Below are positions 32,584-41,022 of a stretch of DNA of 64,000 nucleotides, in pieces. Below the pieces are notes generated by a model. The model was not told the DNA's origin. It did not search any database and was given only the letters and a program-made list of their open reading frames with translations. This DNA is from Microbacterium sp. zg-B185 (GTDB lineage: Bacteria > Actinomycetota > Actinomycetes > Actinomycetales > Microbacteriaceae), in the NCBI RefSeq assembly GCF_030246885.1, contig NZ_CP126739.1, positions 3,100,001 to 3,164,000 on the forward strand, read 5' to 3'. Position 1 is the first letter of the stretch. Each line of letters begins with the position of its first letter. Made by a program: the position numbers and the translations under genes.

Positions 32584-33950
32584 CGCAGCCCCTCCCGGTG
32601 CGCGACCGACACCGCCGTGCCGTGGCAGAAGAGCTCGAGCAGGAAGTCCTCTTCTTCGTGGAAGACCAGCCGCTGCCACGAGGTCACCGATCTCAGGGCG
32701 TGATGCACCTGGTCCCCGGAGAGCGGGTACTCGGCCACCGGGTGCCGCCAATGGCAGGCGATCAGGCATCCGTCCTCGGCCAGTGCGGCCTCGATGAGCG
32801 CGATCGTGCTCGCCAGGTCGGTCTCGGAGAGGTAGTAGCCGACTTCGGACAGGACGATCGTGTCGAAGGCACCGGCCGGCCAGTCTCCCGGCACGCTGCC
32901 CTGGACGATCGTCACGGTGGGGTCATCCCCGACCCGTGCGCGCGCGGACTGCACGGCGACACGCGACGGATCGATCGCGACCAGGCTGTCGGCTCGGGCC
33001 GCGAGCGCGCGCGTGATCAGGCCGGTGGAGCAGCCGACCTCCAGGGCTCGCCCGATGGACCGTGCGGGCAGGCTGGCCAGCAGCAGAGCGCGTTTGCGCT
33101 CCTCGTACCATCGCGTCTCGAACCCCCACGGGTCCTCGTGGCGGGCGTAGAAGTCCGCGAACCACTCGGGCGGAAGGGACTGCGTGTCCGCGGCGTCCTC
33201 GGCGAGGTAGAACTCGGTGTCACGCGCGAAATGCGCTTGCATCGCCTCGTGCACGACCGCCTCGTCGCCGGGGGCCTCGGACAGCGGCCGGATCTGGGAG
33301 ACGTGCAGGCGCACCGCCCGCGCCTTGAGGGAGTGCTCGTCGGGCGTGAGCGCCAGCGCGGCCGCGCGGTGCCACGGCACGTCCTCCGGCCCTCCCCAGT
33401 GCCACAGCCAGATCGGGTACCCGAGATGCCGGATGCGGCGCGGCGCGGAGACCCGGGCAGCGGCGGCGGAGGCGACCCGATGGTCCCGGTGCCGGTCGCC
33501 TGACCACGGTGCGACGATCAGGCAGCGATCGGCGGGGTTTCCCGCCGCGTCCACGGCCTCCGCCACCCGCGCCTCGAGCTCGTCGGCGTTCTCGCGGAGC
33601 GCCCCGTCCGGCAGACCCAGGAACAGGACGTTCGCGCCGGGGGCGAGTGCGTCCAGCGCACTGACCACCTCGTCCCGGCGGATCGCGCGCAGGTCGGCGC
33701 GGGAGTGCGTACTGGAGAGCGGGTGGGACGCTTCACCGTCCGTCGCGACGAGTACGGTGACCCGCCCCCCGCGTTCGTGCACCCGGCGGATCAGCGCGCC
33801 GGCGCCCAGAGTCTCGTCATCGGGGTGCGCGGCCACCACGAAGAGTTGGTCCACGTCGTCATCCAGGGTGCGGACCGCGCCGAAGCGCTTCTCTGCCCGC
33901 CACACGTGTTCCGGTGTTCCCGCGTCGAGATGACTGAATGCCGCCGTCAT
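32580..33950 (-). CDS. Bifunctional PIG-L deacetylase / SAM methyltransferase (trio 1)
   Basis: A 456-residue two-domain protein. Residues about 30-240 are a PIG-L/LmbE zinc deacetylase with AAHPDDETLG (His42, Asp45) and the later metal motif GDRHRDHRVA. Such enzymes remove N-acetyl groups from GlcNAc-type sugars. Residues about 255-450 are a class I methyltransferase with the SAM-binding ALEVGCSTGLITRALA and FDTIVLSEVGYYLS, related to the NodS-type group. The fusion implies successive deacetylation and methylation of one amino-sugar-like substrate. It overlaps both neighbours by four bases (GTGA and ATGA). Confidence 0.93.
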   Translation of the reverse strand: MTAAFSHLDAGTPEHVWRAEKRFGAVRTLDDDVDQLFVVAAHPDDETLGAGALIRRVHERGGRVTVLVATDGEASHPLSSTHSRADLRAIRRDEVVSALDALAPGANVLFLGLPDGALRENADELEARVAEAVDAAGNPADRCLIVAPWSGDRHRDHRVASAAAARVSAPRRIRHLGYPIWLWHWGGPEDVPWHRAAALALTPDEHSLKARAVRLHVSQIRPLSEAPGDEAVVHEAMQAHFARDTEFYLAEDAADTQSLPPEWFADFYARHEDPWGFETRWYEERKRALLLASLPARSIGRALEVGCSTGLITRALAARADSLVAIDPSRVAVQSARARVGDDPTVTIVQGSVPGDWPAGAFDTIVLSEVGYYLSETDLASTIALIEAALAEDGCLIACHWRHPVAEYPLSGDQVHHALRSVTSWQRLVFHEEEDFLLELFCHGTAVSVAHREGLR

Positions 33951-35035
33951 CCAGCCGCCGCCTCGAGAATGAGGCGGCCGGCCCGAGCGGTGTCGCGAAG
34001 ACCGTGATGCTGACGGAGGTAGAGGTGCAGATCCGCCACCCGCCGGGCGTGGCGTTCGTCGGCGATCAGTGGTGCCGGGCCCAGGGCGGCGTCGGCCTCG
34101 GCCAGCGTCAGGGTCGCGGCGTCGACGACGACGCCGCGGACGCGTTCGGCGAGCAGACGGTCCCCGATCCGGTCCGACTCGCCCGCGTCGATGAGATCGG
34201 CTGCTTCAGCCAGAACGCTTCGTGCGGCCCAGAGCGCGGCATCCACCCGTCCCAGGTGCACCAGCGCGAGCTGATCGGCGCGGTCGGCCCCGGCGGCCGC
34301 GCGGAGCGTCTCGGCCAGGCCGACGGCCGCACCCCACCACGCGGCCGCCACCGACATGCCACCCCACGCGAATCCCGGCCGGGAAAGGTACCAGTCCGCC
34401 GGACCGATCTGCACAGCGGCGACGTCGTCGAAATCCACCGGGGCGCTGACCACATCGGCCAGTCCGCGCGCGAACCACGGGCCGCCGTGCGGGCGGACCC
34501 CGCGTGAATCCAGCTCGACGGCGAACAGGCCGCGACGGCTGTCGTCGACCGATGCGGTGACCAACGCGTGGCTCAGCTGCCCCGCCAGCGAGCACCACGG
34601 TTTCCGCCCGCTGAGCCGCCACGCTCCCGCCCCCTCGGACGCCGTCAGCGTCATGTCCCGCGCCTCGGCGGCGAAGACGCCCCACGTCGATGCCTCGTCG
34701 GCGTGCACGGGATCCAGCAGGGTGTCCGCCCGGTCGGGGGCCGCATCGCCCCACTGCCGGAGGATGCCCAGTGCGTCCAGATGCGGCTCCAGCATGCGCG
34801 CCGCCGAGACGTCGCGGGCGGCGGTGGCGGCCAACAGCTCCCAGAGCTGCCGCGTGCTCCCCCCGCCGAGCCGTGGAGCGCGTCCAGCGATGTCGACGCA
34901 CCAGCCGAGTGTGGCAACGGGATCCGTCCCGAACCCCGGCACGGTGTCGGCGCGCGCCATCGCCTCGACGATCAACGGACCGGGGGCGGTGCCGGGGGCG
35001 AGGGATGTCACGGGTGCGGTCTCGGGGATGGGCAC
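33947..35035 (-). CDS. Acyl-CoA dehydrogenase family protein (trio 1)
   Basis: A flavoprotein of about 362 residues with a diverged acyl-CoA dehydrogenase architecture: helical N-domain, mid beta-domain (WRLSGRKPWCSLAGQLSHALVTA) and a C-terminal helical bundle. The usual catalytic Glu is not obvious, so it may oxidise an unusual substrate or act on an N-O or C-N bond. It overlaps the next gene by ATGA and is the first gene of the trio. The start is uncertain: GTG at 35035 has AGGAGG touching it, and an in-frame ATG at 35086 adds 17 residues. Confidence 0.82.
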   Translation of the reverse strand: MPIPETAPVTSLAPGTAPGPLIVEAMARADTVPGFGTDPVATLGWCVDIAGRAPRLGGGSTRQLWELLAATAARDVSAARMLEPHLDALGILRQWGDAAPDRADTLLDPVHADEASTWGVFAAEARDMTLTASEGAGAWRLSGRKPWCSLAGQLSHALVTASVDDSRRGLFAVELDSRGVRPHGGPWFARGLADVVSAPVDFDDVAAVQIGPADWYLSRPGFAWGGMSVAAAWWGAAVGLAETLRAAAGADRADQLALVHLGRVDAALWAARSVLAEAADLIDAGESDRIGDRLLAERVRGVVVDAATLTLAEADAALGPAPLIADERHARRVADLHLYLRQHHGLRDTARAGRLILEAAAG

Positions 35036-35194
35036 CTCCTGTCTCGAGGCTAGGGCGCCGGGGTCGGATGCGCACGCGCTTGACATCCCCCCGCGGCCAC
35101 GGCTAGAGGCGCCCCTGTCAACCCCTCCCCTCGATCGGCCGGGGTGCGGCTGAATGGGTGGGACCCATCCGATCCATCAGTAAGGAGCACCCGC

Positions 35195-35650
35195 ATGGTG
35201 CAGATCATCGAAACCATCGACGTCGACGTTCCGGTCCGCACGGCCTACAACCAGTGGACCCAGTTCGAGAGCTTTCCGGAGTTCCTCGACGAAGTGGAAT
35301 CGATCACGCAGGTCGATGAGACCCACACGCACTGGAAGGTGCGCGTGGGCGGCGTGGAGCGGGAGTTCGACGCCGAGATCACCGAGCAGCACCCCGATGA
35401 GCGTGTCGCGTGGAACAGCACCGGAGGCGAGACGCACCACGCGGGTGTCGTCACGTTCCACAAGCTCACGGACACCTCCACCCGTGTCACCGTCCAGCTC
35501 GATTGGGAGCCGGAGGGCCTTCTGGAGAAGGTCGGCTCGCTGGTCGGGGCAGGATCGCACGCGGTGAAGAAGGATCTGAAGAACTTCAAGAAGTTCATCG
35601 AGAGCCGCGGGGCCGAAAGCGGCGCCTGGCGCGGCGAGGTCCAGGCGTAG
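35195..35650 (+). CDS. SRPBCC (polyketide cyclase-like) protein
   Basis: A 151-residue START/SRPBCC fold protein of the coenzyme Q-binding COQ10-type group. It has IIETIDVDVPVRTAYNQWTQFESFPEFL at the start, a WKVRVGGVEREFDAEI strand, HHAGVVTFHKL, and a terminal helix VGAGSHAVKKDLKNFKKFIES. It probably binds a lipid or other hydrophobic ligand. AAGGAG lies eight bases before the ATG at 35195. TTGACA at 35080-35085 may be its -35 box. It is monocistronic and diverges from the trio. Confidence 0.9.
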   Translation: MVQIIETIDVDVPVRTAYNQWTQFESFPEFLDEVESITQVDETHTHWKVRVGGVEREFDAEITEQHPDERVAWNSTGGETHHAGVVTFHKLTDTSTRVTVQLDWEPEGLLEKVGSLVGAGSHAVKKDLKNFKKFIESRGAESGAWRGEVQA

Positions 35651-35706
35651 GAGGTTCGACCGCTCGATGAACCCGGGAGCGGGAGAGCACCGCGGGCAGG
35701 CGCACG

Positions 35707-35841
35707 GTGTTCTGGACGTGGATGGTGATCATCCCGGGACTCGCGGTGATGATCACCATCCCGCTCTCGGGCGACCTCCGGGGAGTCCGACGAGCGGGTC
35801 CGTGGCCCCGCGCGCCGCGAGGACGCAGACTGTCCGCATGA
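35707..35841 (+). CDS. Possible 44-residue single-pass membrane peptide
   Basis: A short frame beginning GTG at 35707 encodes VFWTWMVIIPGLAVMITIPL, a clean membrane segment, then a basic tail, and its TGA overlaps the dinB ATG (ATGA at 35838-35841). The overlap and the hydrophobic profile favour a real small protein. No clear ribosome site is seen and the exact start is uncertain. The same bases contain a perfect 13-base inverted repeat (35721-35733 and 35748-35760) with a 14-base loop, so a purely structural role is also possible. Confidence 0.4.
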   Translation: MFWTWMVIIPGLAVMITIPLSGDLRGVRRAGPWPRAPRGRRLSA

Positions 35842-36917
35842 GTCAGGACCGTCGCCGGTGGGTGTTGCACGTCGATCTCGACCAGTTCATCGCTGCCGTC
35901 GAGGTGTTGCGGCATCCCGAGCTCGCCGGCAGACCGGTGATCGTCGGCGGTCGGGGCGACCCGACCGAGCGCGCCGTGGTGTCCACCGCGTCATACGAAG
36001 CCCGCGAATTCGGAGTCGGCTCGGGGATGCCGCTGCGCCTTGCCGCGCGGAAGGCACCCGAGGCGGTGATCCTCCCGGTGGATGCCGAGACCTACACCGC
36101 GGCATCCGAGCAGGTGATGGCGACCCTCCGCGCTCAGCCCGGCGCGGTGGTGCAGGTGCTGGGGTGGGACGAAGCGTTCATCGGGATCGAGACCGACGAT
36201 CCCGAGCAGTACGCGCGCCAGGTGCAGCGCGCGGTCCTGGACAGCACTGCGCTGCACTGCAGCGTGGGCGTCGGGGACACTCTGGTCAGAGCGAAGGTGG
36301 CGACCGGCTTCGGCAAGCCGCGCGGGGTGTTCCGCCTCACCGCGGACAATTGGCTCGACGTGATGGGACCCAGGCCGACGATCGACCTGTGGGGAGTCGG
36401 CAGCAGGATCTCCAAGCGCTTGGTGGGTCTCGGAATCCTCACGGTGGCCGATTTGGCGGCCGCCGATCCCGCGAGCCTGATGCCCGAGTTCGGCCCGCGC
36501 ATGGGCCCCTGGTATGCGCAGCTGGGCCGCGGAGAGGGCGCATCCGTCGTGGACGACACGCCCTGGGTGCCCCGCGGGCACGGACGCGAGACGACGTTCC
36601 AGCAGAACCTCAGCGATCGCGGCGAAATCGAGCGGGCGGCGCGCGAACTGCTCACCCAGGTGCTGGACGACGTGGCGGCGGAGGGACGGCCTGTCGTCGG
36701 CCTCGGCCTGAAAGTGCGTTACGCGCCGTTCCTGACCAAGACGTTCACCAAGAAGATCGCGTCGACCTTCGATCGTGACACCGTGCTGACCAAGGCAATG
36801 GAGCTGGTGGAGAAGATCGAGCGGGATCGGCCGATCCGACTGCTCGGAGTGCGTGCCGAGATGGCGATGCCGGATGATGCCCGCGAGGGCCACTCTCCGA
36901 CGCGCAGCGGCTGGTGA
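35838..36917 (+). CDS. dinB: DNA polymerase IV-like Y-family polymerase
   Basis: A 359-residue Y-family polymerase for translesion synthesis. The palm motif HVDLDQFIAAVEVLRHPEL supplies the first metal Asp. The second site is GWDEAFIGIE, where family enzymes usually read SIDEAYLD. PVIVGGRGDPTERAVVSTASYEAREFG, the helix-hairpin-helix region (LWGVGSRISKRLVGLGILTVADL) and a little-finger domain to the C-terminus are complete. The changes around both catalytic motifs place it in a divergent actinobacterial subgroup. The ATG at 35838 is the natural start; no LexA box was recognised. DUF1918 follows on the other strand. Confidence 0.92.
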   Translation: MSQDRRRWVLHVDLDQFIAAVEVLRHPELAGRPVIVGGRGDPTERAVVSTASYEAREFGVGSGMPLRLAARKAPEAVILPVDAETYTAASEQVMATLRAQPGAVVQVLGWDEAFIGIETDDPEQYARQVQRAVLDSTALHCSVGVGDTLVRAKVATGFGKPRGVFRLTADNWLDVMGPRPTIDLWGVGSRISKRLVGLGILTVADLAAADPASLMPEFGPRMGPWYAQLGRGEGASVVDDTPWVPRGHGRETTFQQNLSDRGEIERAARELLTQVLDDVAAEGRPVVGLGLKVRYAPFLTKTFTKKIASTFDRDTVLTKAMELVEKIERDRPIRLLGVRAEMAMPDDAREGHSPTRSGW

Positions 36918-36928
36918 TCGGCCGGCTC

Positions 36929-37114
36929 TCAGCCGGCGTGCAGGATCTCGCAGTCGCCTCCGGGCGCGAGGATCGTCTCGTGGCCGTCGTCGTACCGGAC
37001 CACCAGCAGCGGATTCTCCTGGCTGCCGCGGATCTCGATGACTTCACCCACGCGCTCGGCCGCGCCGACCGTGCGCCCGTGGATACGGACGCGATCTCCC
37101 ACAGTTGCGTGCAT
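36929..37114 (-). CDS. DUF1918 domain protein
   Basis: A 61-residue protein matching DUF1918: ATVGDRVRIHGRTVGAAERVGEVIEI, followed by a VRYDDGHETILAPGGDCEI strand pair, which suggests an SH3-like barrel. The function is unknown; members are small cytoplasmic proteins common in actinobacteria, often near stress genes. GGAGG precedes the ATG by eight bases. It is convergent with dinB. Confidence 0.88.
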   Translation of the reverse strand: MHATVGDRVRIHGRTVGAAERVGEVIEIRGSQENPLLVVRYDDGHETILAPGGDCEILHAG

Positions 37115-37221
37115 CGTCGAATACCTCCAGCGTCAGGATAACGCGGGTCTCCGCACCAGACGAGGGGCCCGCTCGCGGTGGTTGCGAGTGCGCAGAACCT
37201 CCGCCGCTGCCTCGGTCGCCG

Positions 37222-37377
37222 TCAGGGGTGCTGCTCCGCAGCGCCCGCCTCCGGTGCGGGGGTCACGGCCTGGACGCGGTCGATCGGCCCGGCCGCGAAC
37301 TGCGTCCCCTCGTCATCGAACACCCCGAGCGCGACGTCGACGGAGTCGAACGCCGGTTCGATCCTGTAGGTGGCCAT
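37222..37377 (-). CDS. Small hypothetical protein (51 aa)
   Basis: A 51-residue frame beginning MATYRIEPAFDSVDVALGVF, with a strong GGAGGAACC ribosome site before the ATG at 37377 and a TGA at 37222. The composition is balanced, unlike the shadow frames around it, and suggests a short beta-strand protein with a Pro/Ala-rich tail. No known family is recognised. It lies between DUF1918 and the repeat at 37503. Confidence 0.65.
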   Translation of the reverse strand: MATYRIEPAFDSVDVALGVFDDEGTQFAAGPIDRVQAVTPAPEAGAAEQHP

Positions 37378-37502
37378 GGTTCCTCCCGGACATGTCATAC
37401 CAGTGGAGCCGACCGGGGTCCGGGGGCGACTGCGACCAGAGTACGACCGCGACCCCAGCGGCGGCAGGGCATTTCGACCTAGGCCCCCGCACTCCGGGCT
37501 CC

Positions 37503-37547
37503 CCTGTCACAACACGCCGATGCGGGGCGCGCTTTGCGACAGGCGAG
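37503..37547. repeat. Third copy of palindromic repeat family 1
   Basis: The 45 bases beginning CCTGTCACAACACGCCG and ending TGCGACAGGCGAG match the core of the tandem units at 2669-2818, with several differences in the central loop. It lies 18 bases beyond the stop of the minus-strand F420-type gene, the same position relative to a gene as the first two copies. Confidence 0.85.
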
Positions 37548-37565
37548 CAGCGGGCTCCTCGCGGA

Positions 37566-38534
37566 TCAGAGGCTCCGCAGTCGCTCCAGCAGCGGCCGCG
37601 CGGCCTCATCGAGGAACCGTGCCTGCGCCTCGTCGCCCACCTGAACCAGCGCGACATCGGTGAACCCCGCCTCCAGGTACTCCTGGACGCCTTCGGCGAT
37701 CTTGTCCAGGTCGGGTCCGCAGGGCATCGCCTCGGCGATGTCGTCCAATCGCACGAACTGGCTGGCACCCTCGAAGCCCGCCGGCGTGGGAAGGTCGGCA
37801 TTCACGGTCCAGCCGCCGCCGAACCAGCGGAACTGGTCGTGCGCGCGTTCGATGGCGGTCTTCTCGTCCGGGTCCCAGCTGATCGGCATCTGACCGATCT
37901 TCCGGGATCCCGCGCCGTGCGTCTGCTCCCAGCCCGTGATCAGATCGCCCGCGGGCTGGACGGCGATGAGGTGGTCGGCCAGGTCGCCGAACTTGTCGAT
38001 GGAGCTGTCGCCCGAGACCGCGACCGCGATCGGCACGCCCTGCTCGGGTACGTCCCAGATCCGCGCGGAATCCACCCGGAAGTAGTCGCCCTCCCAGGTG
38101 ATGAGCTCACCGGTGTGGAGTTGGCGGATGATGTGGATCGCCTCCTGCAGCATCAGCTGCCGCACCTGGACCGAGGGCCACCCCTCGCCGATCACATGCT
38201 CGTTCAGGTTCTCGCCCGAGCCCAGTCCGAGGGTGAACCGTCCCTCGGAGAGGAGCTGCAGCGTCGCCGACATCTGCGCCACGATCGCAGGGTGGTATCG
38301 CATCGTCGGGCAGGTGACGTAGGTCATCAGCTCCACCGTGGATGTCGCGTTGGCGGCGGCTCCGAGCATCGTCCACGCGTGCGGGGAATGGCCCTGGCTG
38401 GTCAGCCAAGGGGTGAAGTGGTCGCTGGAGACCTCGAAATCGAAGCCCGCGGCCTCGGCCTCCACCGCGTACCGCACCAGCTCGCGTGGTCCGCTCTGCT
38501 CCGTCATCAATGTGTACCCGAACCGTGCGGTCAT
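37566..38534 (-). CDS. F420-dependent LLM-class oxidoreductase (TIGR03557-like)
   Basis: A 322-residue luciferase-like protein close to the G6PDH-related F420 family TIGR03557. It has FGYTLMTEQSGPRELVRYAVEAEAAGFDF, SDHFTPWLTSQGHSPHAW, ELMTYVTCPTMRYHP, FTLGLGSGENLNEHVIG and a C-terminal DVALVQVG strand. It should use the deazaflavin F420 to oxidise or reduce an unknown small molecule. The neighbouring NPD-type protein at 13548 and this gene argue that the organism makes F420. No operon partner overlaps. A family 1 repeat sits immediately downstream. Confidence 0.9.
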   Translation of the reverse strand: MTARFGYTLMTEQSGPRELVRYAVEAEAAGFDFEVSSDHFTPWLTSQGHSPHAWTMLGAAANATSTVELMTYVTCPTMRYHPAIVAQMSATLQLLSEGRFTLGLGSGENLNEHVIGEGWPSVQVRQLMLQEAIHIIRQLHTGELITWEGDYFRVDSARIWDVPEQGVPIAVAVSGDSSIDKFGDLADHLIAVQPAGDLITGWEQTHGAGSRKIGQMPISWDPDEKTAIERAHDQFRWFGGGWTVNADLPTPAGFEGASQFVRLDDIAEAMPCGPDLDKIAEGVQEYLEAGFTDVALVQVGDEAQARFLDEAARPLLERLRSL

Positions 38535-38602
38535 CCCTGCTCCTCTGCTCCTGTCACCCCGACCGGCACCCCTCCGGCGCCGTACAACCCCTCGAGGTCA
38601 CC

Positions 38603-39151
38603 TCACGCGGTCTGATCCTCGTGCGGACCCTCGGCGATCTCCTCGATCACCTTCTCGTTGAAAGCCGGAAGATCATCGGGAGTCCGGCTGCTGACCAGAC
38701 CGGCGTCGACGACGACCTCCTCGTCCACCCACGTCGCTCCGGCGTTGCGCAGGTCGGTCATCAGGCTCGGGTAGCTGGTCAGGGTGCGTCCGTCGACGAC
38801 TCCGGCTTCGATCAGCGTCCACGCCGCGTGGCAGATCGCTCCCACCGGCTTGTGCTGGTCGAAGAATTCCTTCGCGAAGGCGACCGAGGCGGCATCCATC
38901 CGCAGGTGGTCTGCGTTGACGACCCCGCCGGGGAGCACCAGGGCGTCGAAGTCGGCGGCCTCCGCGTCGGCGGAGACCACATCGACCTGCTGCGCGTGTC
39001 CGTTCTTGCCTTCGATGGATCCGGCGTCGGGTGCCACCATGGTCGCGATCGCACCGGCATCCGTCACTGCCTGCCAGGGCGAGGTCAGTTCGCTGTCCTC
39101 GTACCCGTCCGTCGCGAGGAAGGCGATGCGTTTTCCGTTGAGCTGCGTCAT
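38603..39151 (-). CDS. DJ-1/PfpI family protein
   Basis: A 182-residue class I glutamine-amidotransferase-like protein: RIAFLATDGYEDSELTSPW, DFDALVLPGGVVNADHLR, and the nucleophile elbow GAICHAAWTL with its cysteine. The PfpI/YhbO subgroup includes deglycases and stress chaperones, and protease activity is disputed. TAGCGT (39158-39163) lies six bases before the ATG, supporting a leaderless start. Confidence 0.92.
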   Translation of the reverse strand: MTQLNGKRIAFLATDGYEDSELTSPWQAVTDAGAIATMVAPDAGSIEGKNGHAQQVDVVSADAEAADFDALVLPGGVVNADHLRMDAASVAFAKEFFDQHKPVGAICHAAWTLIEAGVVDGRTLTSYPSLMTDLRNAGATWVDEEVVVDAGLVSSRTPDDLPAFNEKVIEEIAEGPHEDQTA

Positions 39152-39258
39152 ATCCCCACGCTATGAGCCGGTGCCGCCCGGTTCGAGGGGCTTGACAGCC
39201 GTCCGGCCACGTTGCGCGGCGGCCCGCTCCGGGCGGGTCCGCCTGCGGCGAGGGTTCC

Positions 39259-40002
39259 TCAGCCGGCGGTACCGCCGGAACGCCCGGTGGCCTGAAGGAT
39301 GAGGTCGGCGATCTGCTGCGGGTGCGTCACGAGGGAGAGGTGCCCGCTGTCGAGTTCGATCGTCGTGGCGTTCATCCGCGCAGCGAGGAAGCGTTCGAGT
39401 GCGGTGGTGGTGGTCCGGTCCTGAAGCGAGACCGCGTACCAGCACGGCTTGTCCTGCCAGGCGGCCGCGGTGGTCCGCGAAGAGAAAAGCGAGTCCGAGA
39501 TCCTGCCCTGGACGGCGTACAGCACCTTGGCGCGCACGGGGTCGACGCCGTTGGCGAAGTCCTCCAGGAACGCCTGTTCGCTCAACTGGGCGAATCCGTC
39601 GGTGTGTACGAGGCCGGCGCTGGCCGGGGCCGGCGGGTACTGCGCGGCGAGCGCTCCGTAGTCCTCACCCGCCCGGGGCGCACGCGCCGCGACGAAGACC
39701 AGAGCGACGACGTTCGGGTGGCCGCCGGTCTCGCTGATCACGGTGCCCGCCCAGGAGTGTCCGACCAGCACGGTCGGGCCGTTCTGCAGGTCGAGGACCC
39801 GGCGCGTCGCGGCCGCGTCGTCCGCGAGCGAGGTCAACGGGTTCTGCACCGAGGTGACGTTGCACCCGGCGGCCTGCAGCAGCGGGATCACGTCGGCCCA
39901 CGAGGAGCCGTCCGCATACGCGCCGTGCACCATGACGACGTTATCGGCCACGGGCGCGCCGGTGGCAGCCGCCGGGGCCGTGGATTCGGACGTGTCGGAC
40001 AT
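39259..40002 (-). CDS. Alpha/beta hydrolase
   Basis: A 247-residue alpha/beta hydrolase of the EstC/salicylate-esterase-like group, with an N-terminal polar tail of about 20 residues. It has VVMVHGAYADGSSWADVIPLL (oxyanion loop), the nucleophile elbow VGHSWAG with Ser about residue 95, and the terminal histidine in SGHLSLVTHP. Physiological substrate unknown. GGGGGAAG lies just before the ATG at 40002, and a longer in-frame extension upstream would cover the promoter gap. The 259 bases to the divergent GntR gene hold its control region and no recognised gene. Confidence 0.88.
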   Translation of the reverse strand: MSDTSESTAPAAATGAPVADNVVMVHGAYADGSSWADVIPLLQAAGCNVTSVQNPLTSLADDAAATRRVLDLQNGPTVLVGHSWAGTVISETGGHPNVVALVFVAARAPRAGEDYGALAAQYPPAPASAGLVHTDGFAQLSEQAFLEDFANGVDPVRAKVLYAVQGRISDSLFSSRTTAAAWQDKPCWYAVSLQDRTTTTALERFLAARMNATTIELDSGHLSLVTHPQQIADLILQATGRSGGTAG

Positions 40003-40229
40003 GCTTCCCCCATTCAGCTGTTGACGGACCCAGTTATACCGGCCCCACCCTGACGAGCGATAGGCCCGGGCAGCATGAGCAGCCCGCGTTCGGGTATCCG
40101 GATCTGCTCGCGACGTTCCCCGCCAGACGCAGGGCATCGTCCCCCTGGCTGAGGCGCGACCGGTCCGGGGCCCTGCGCCCTCAACCCGGGCCGGCACGGC
40201 GACGCCGCGGGCACCCGCGCGGCGCGACG

Positions 40230-40255
40230 ATATGCAATATATAGAGCGATAGGAT
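40230..40255 (+). promoter_or_regulatory. GntR promoter and possible operator
   Basis: TAGGAT (40250-40255) is six bases before the ATG of the GntR gene, giving a leaderless start. Just upstream, the AT-rich near-palindrome ATATGCAATAT (40230-40240) stands out in this GC-rich DNA and could be an autoregulatory operator. Confidence 0.5.
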
Positions 40256-40261
40256 GAACGG

Positions 40262-40924
40262 ATGCCGATCCCTTCCGCCAGCAACATGCACGCTCGCTCG
40301 CTCCTGCGCGATGACGTGTATCGATCACTGCGGGATGCGATCGTGGACGGGACCTTCGAGCCGGGCGAGCGGCTCCGGGACCAGGAGCTCGAGGCGTGGC
40401 TGGGCGTGAGCCGCACGCCGATCCGGGAGGCGCTGCTGCGTCTCGCGCAGGCGGGTCTGGTCGTCGCCCAGCCCGGCCGCGCGACCACGGTCGCTCCGGT
40501 CGACCCGAAGAACATCGGCAACGCGCAGAGCATCGCCGCCGCGATGCACGAACTCGCGGCGCGATCGGCGGTCCCGGCACTGACCGACAGCGACCTGACC
40601 ACCATGGCCGCCGCGAATGACCGTCTCGCGACGGCGCTCGAAGTGCTCGACGTTGACGCGGCCATGAACTCGGATGACGAGTTCCACGACGTGCTCGTCC
40701 GGGCCAGCGGCAACGCGATGATCGCCGAGGTGCTCGAGCAGGTGACGCCGCTGATCCGGCGTGCCGAACGGCAGCGATTCGCCTCGATGGCCGGGCGCGA
40801 CTCCGTGCGCCAGCATCGCGCGATCATCGAGCGCTGCGCGGTGGCAGACGCGGAAGGCGCCGCTGAGCTCAGTCGCGTCAACTGGATGACCCTCAAGCCG
40901 GAGCTGACCGCCCGCGAAGAGTGA
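40262..40924 (+). CDS. GntR-family regulator, FCD type
   Basis: A 220-residue regulator. The N-terminal winged helix is at about residues 15-75 (DDVYRSLRDAIVDGTFEPGERL, then LEAWLGVSRTPIREALLRLAQAGLV), and a helical FCD effector domain follows (about 90-215) with metal-type residues in DEFHDVLV and RQHRAII. It is likely to respond to an organic acid. It diverges from the alpha/beta hydrolase gene and is upstream of the molybdate genes, but it is separated from them by a distinct promoter, so a link to molybdate is not supported. Leaderless start. Confidence 0.9.
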   Translation: MPIPSASNMHARSLLRDDVYRSLRDAIVDGTFEPGERLRDQELEAWLGVSRTPIREALLRLAQAGLVVAQPGRATTVAPVDPKNIGNAQSIAAAMHELAARSAVPALTDSDLTTMAAANDRLATALEVLDVDAAMNSDDEFHDVLVRASGNAMIAEVLEQVTPLIRRAERQRFASMAGRDSVRQHRAIIERCAVADAEGAAELSRVNWMTLKPELTAREE

Positions 40925-41010
40925 CCGCACCGCTTCCCGCGCCGCGCCGCGCCCCGGTTCGAAACCGCATGCGCGGCAGGACCTCACCTTGTGTTCCGCG
41001 TCTGCGGACC

Positions 41011-41016
41011 TACACT
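41011..41016 (+). promoter_or_regulatory. -10 hexamer of molybdate operon
   Basis: TACACT lies six bases before the ATG of the HTH-TOBE gene, and CTTGTG (40988-40993) sits 17 bases further upstream as a -35 candidate. A leaderless start is likely. Confidence 0.6.
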
Positions 41017-41022
41017 GGGGGA

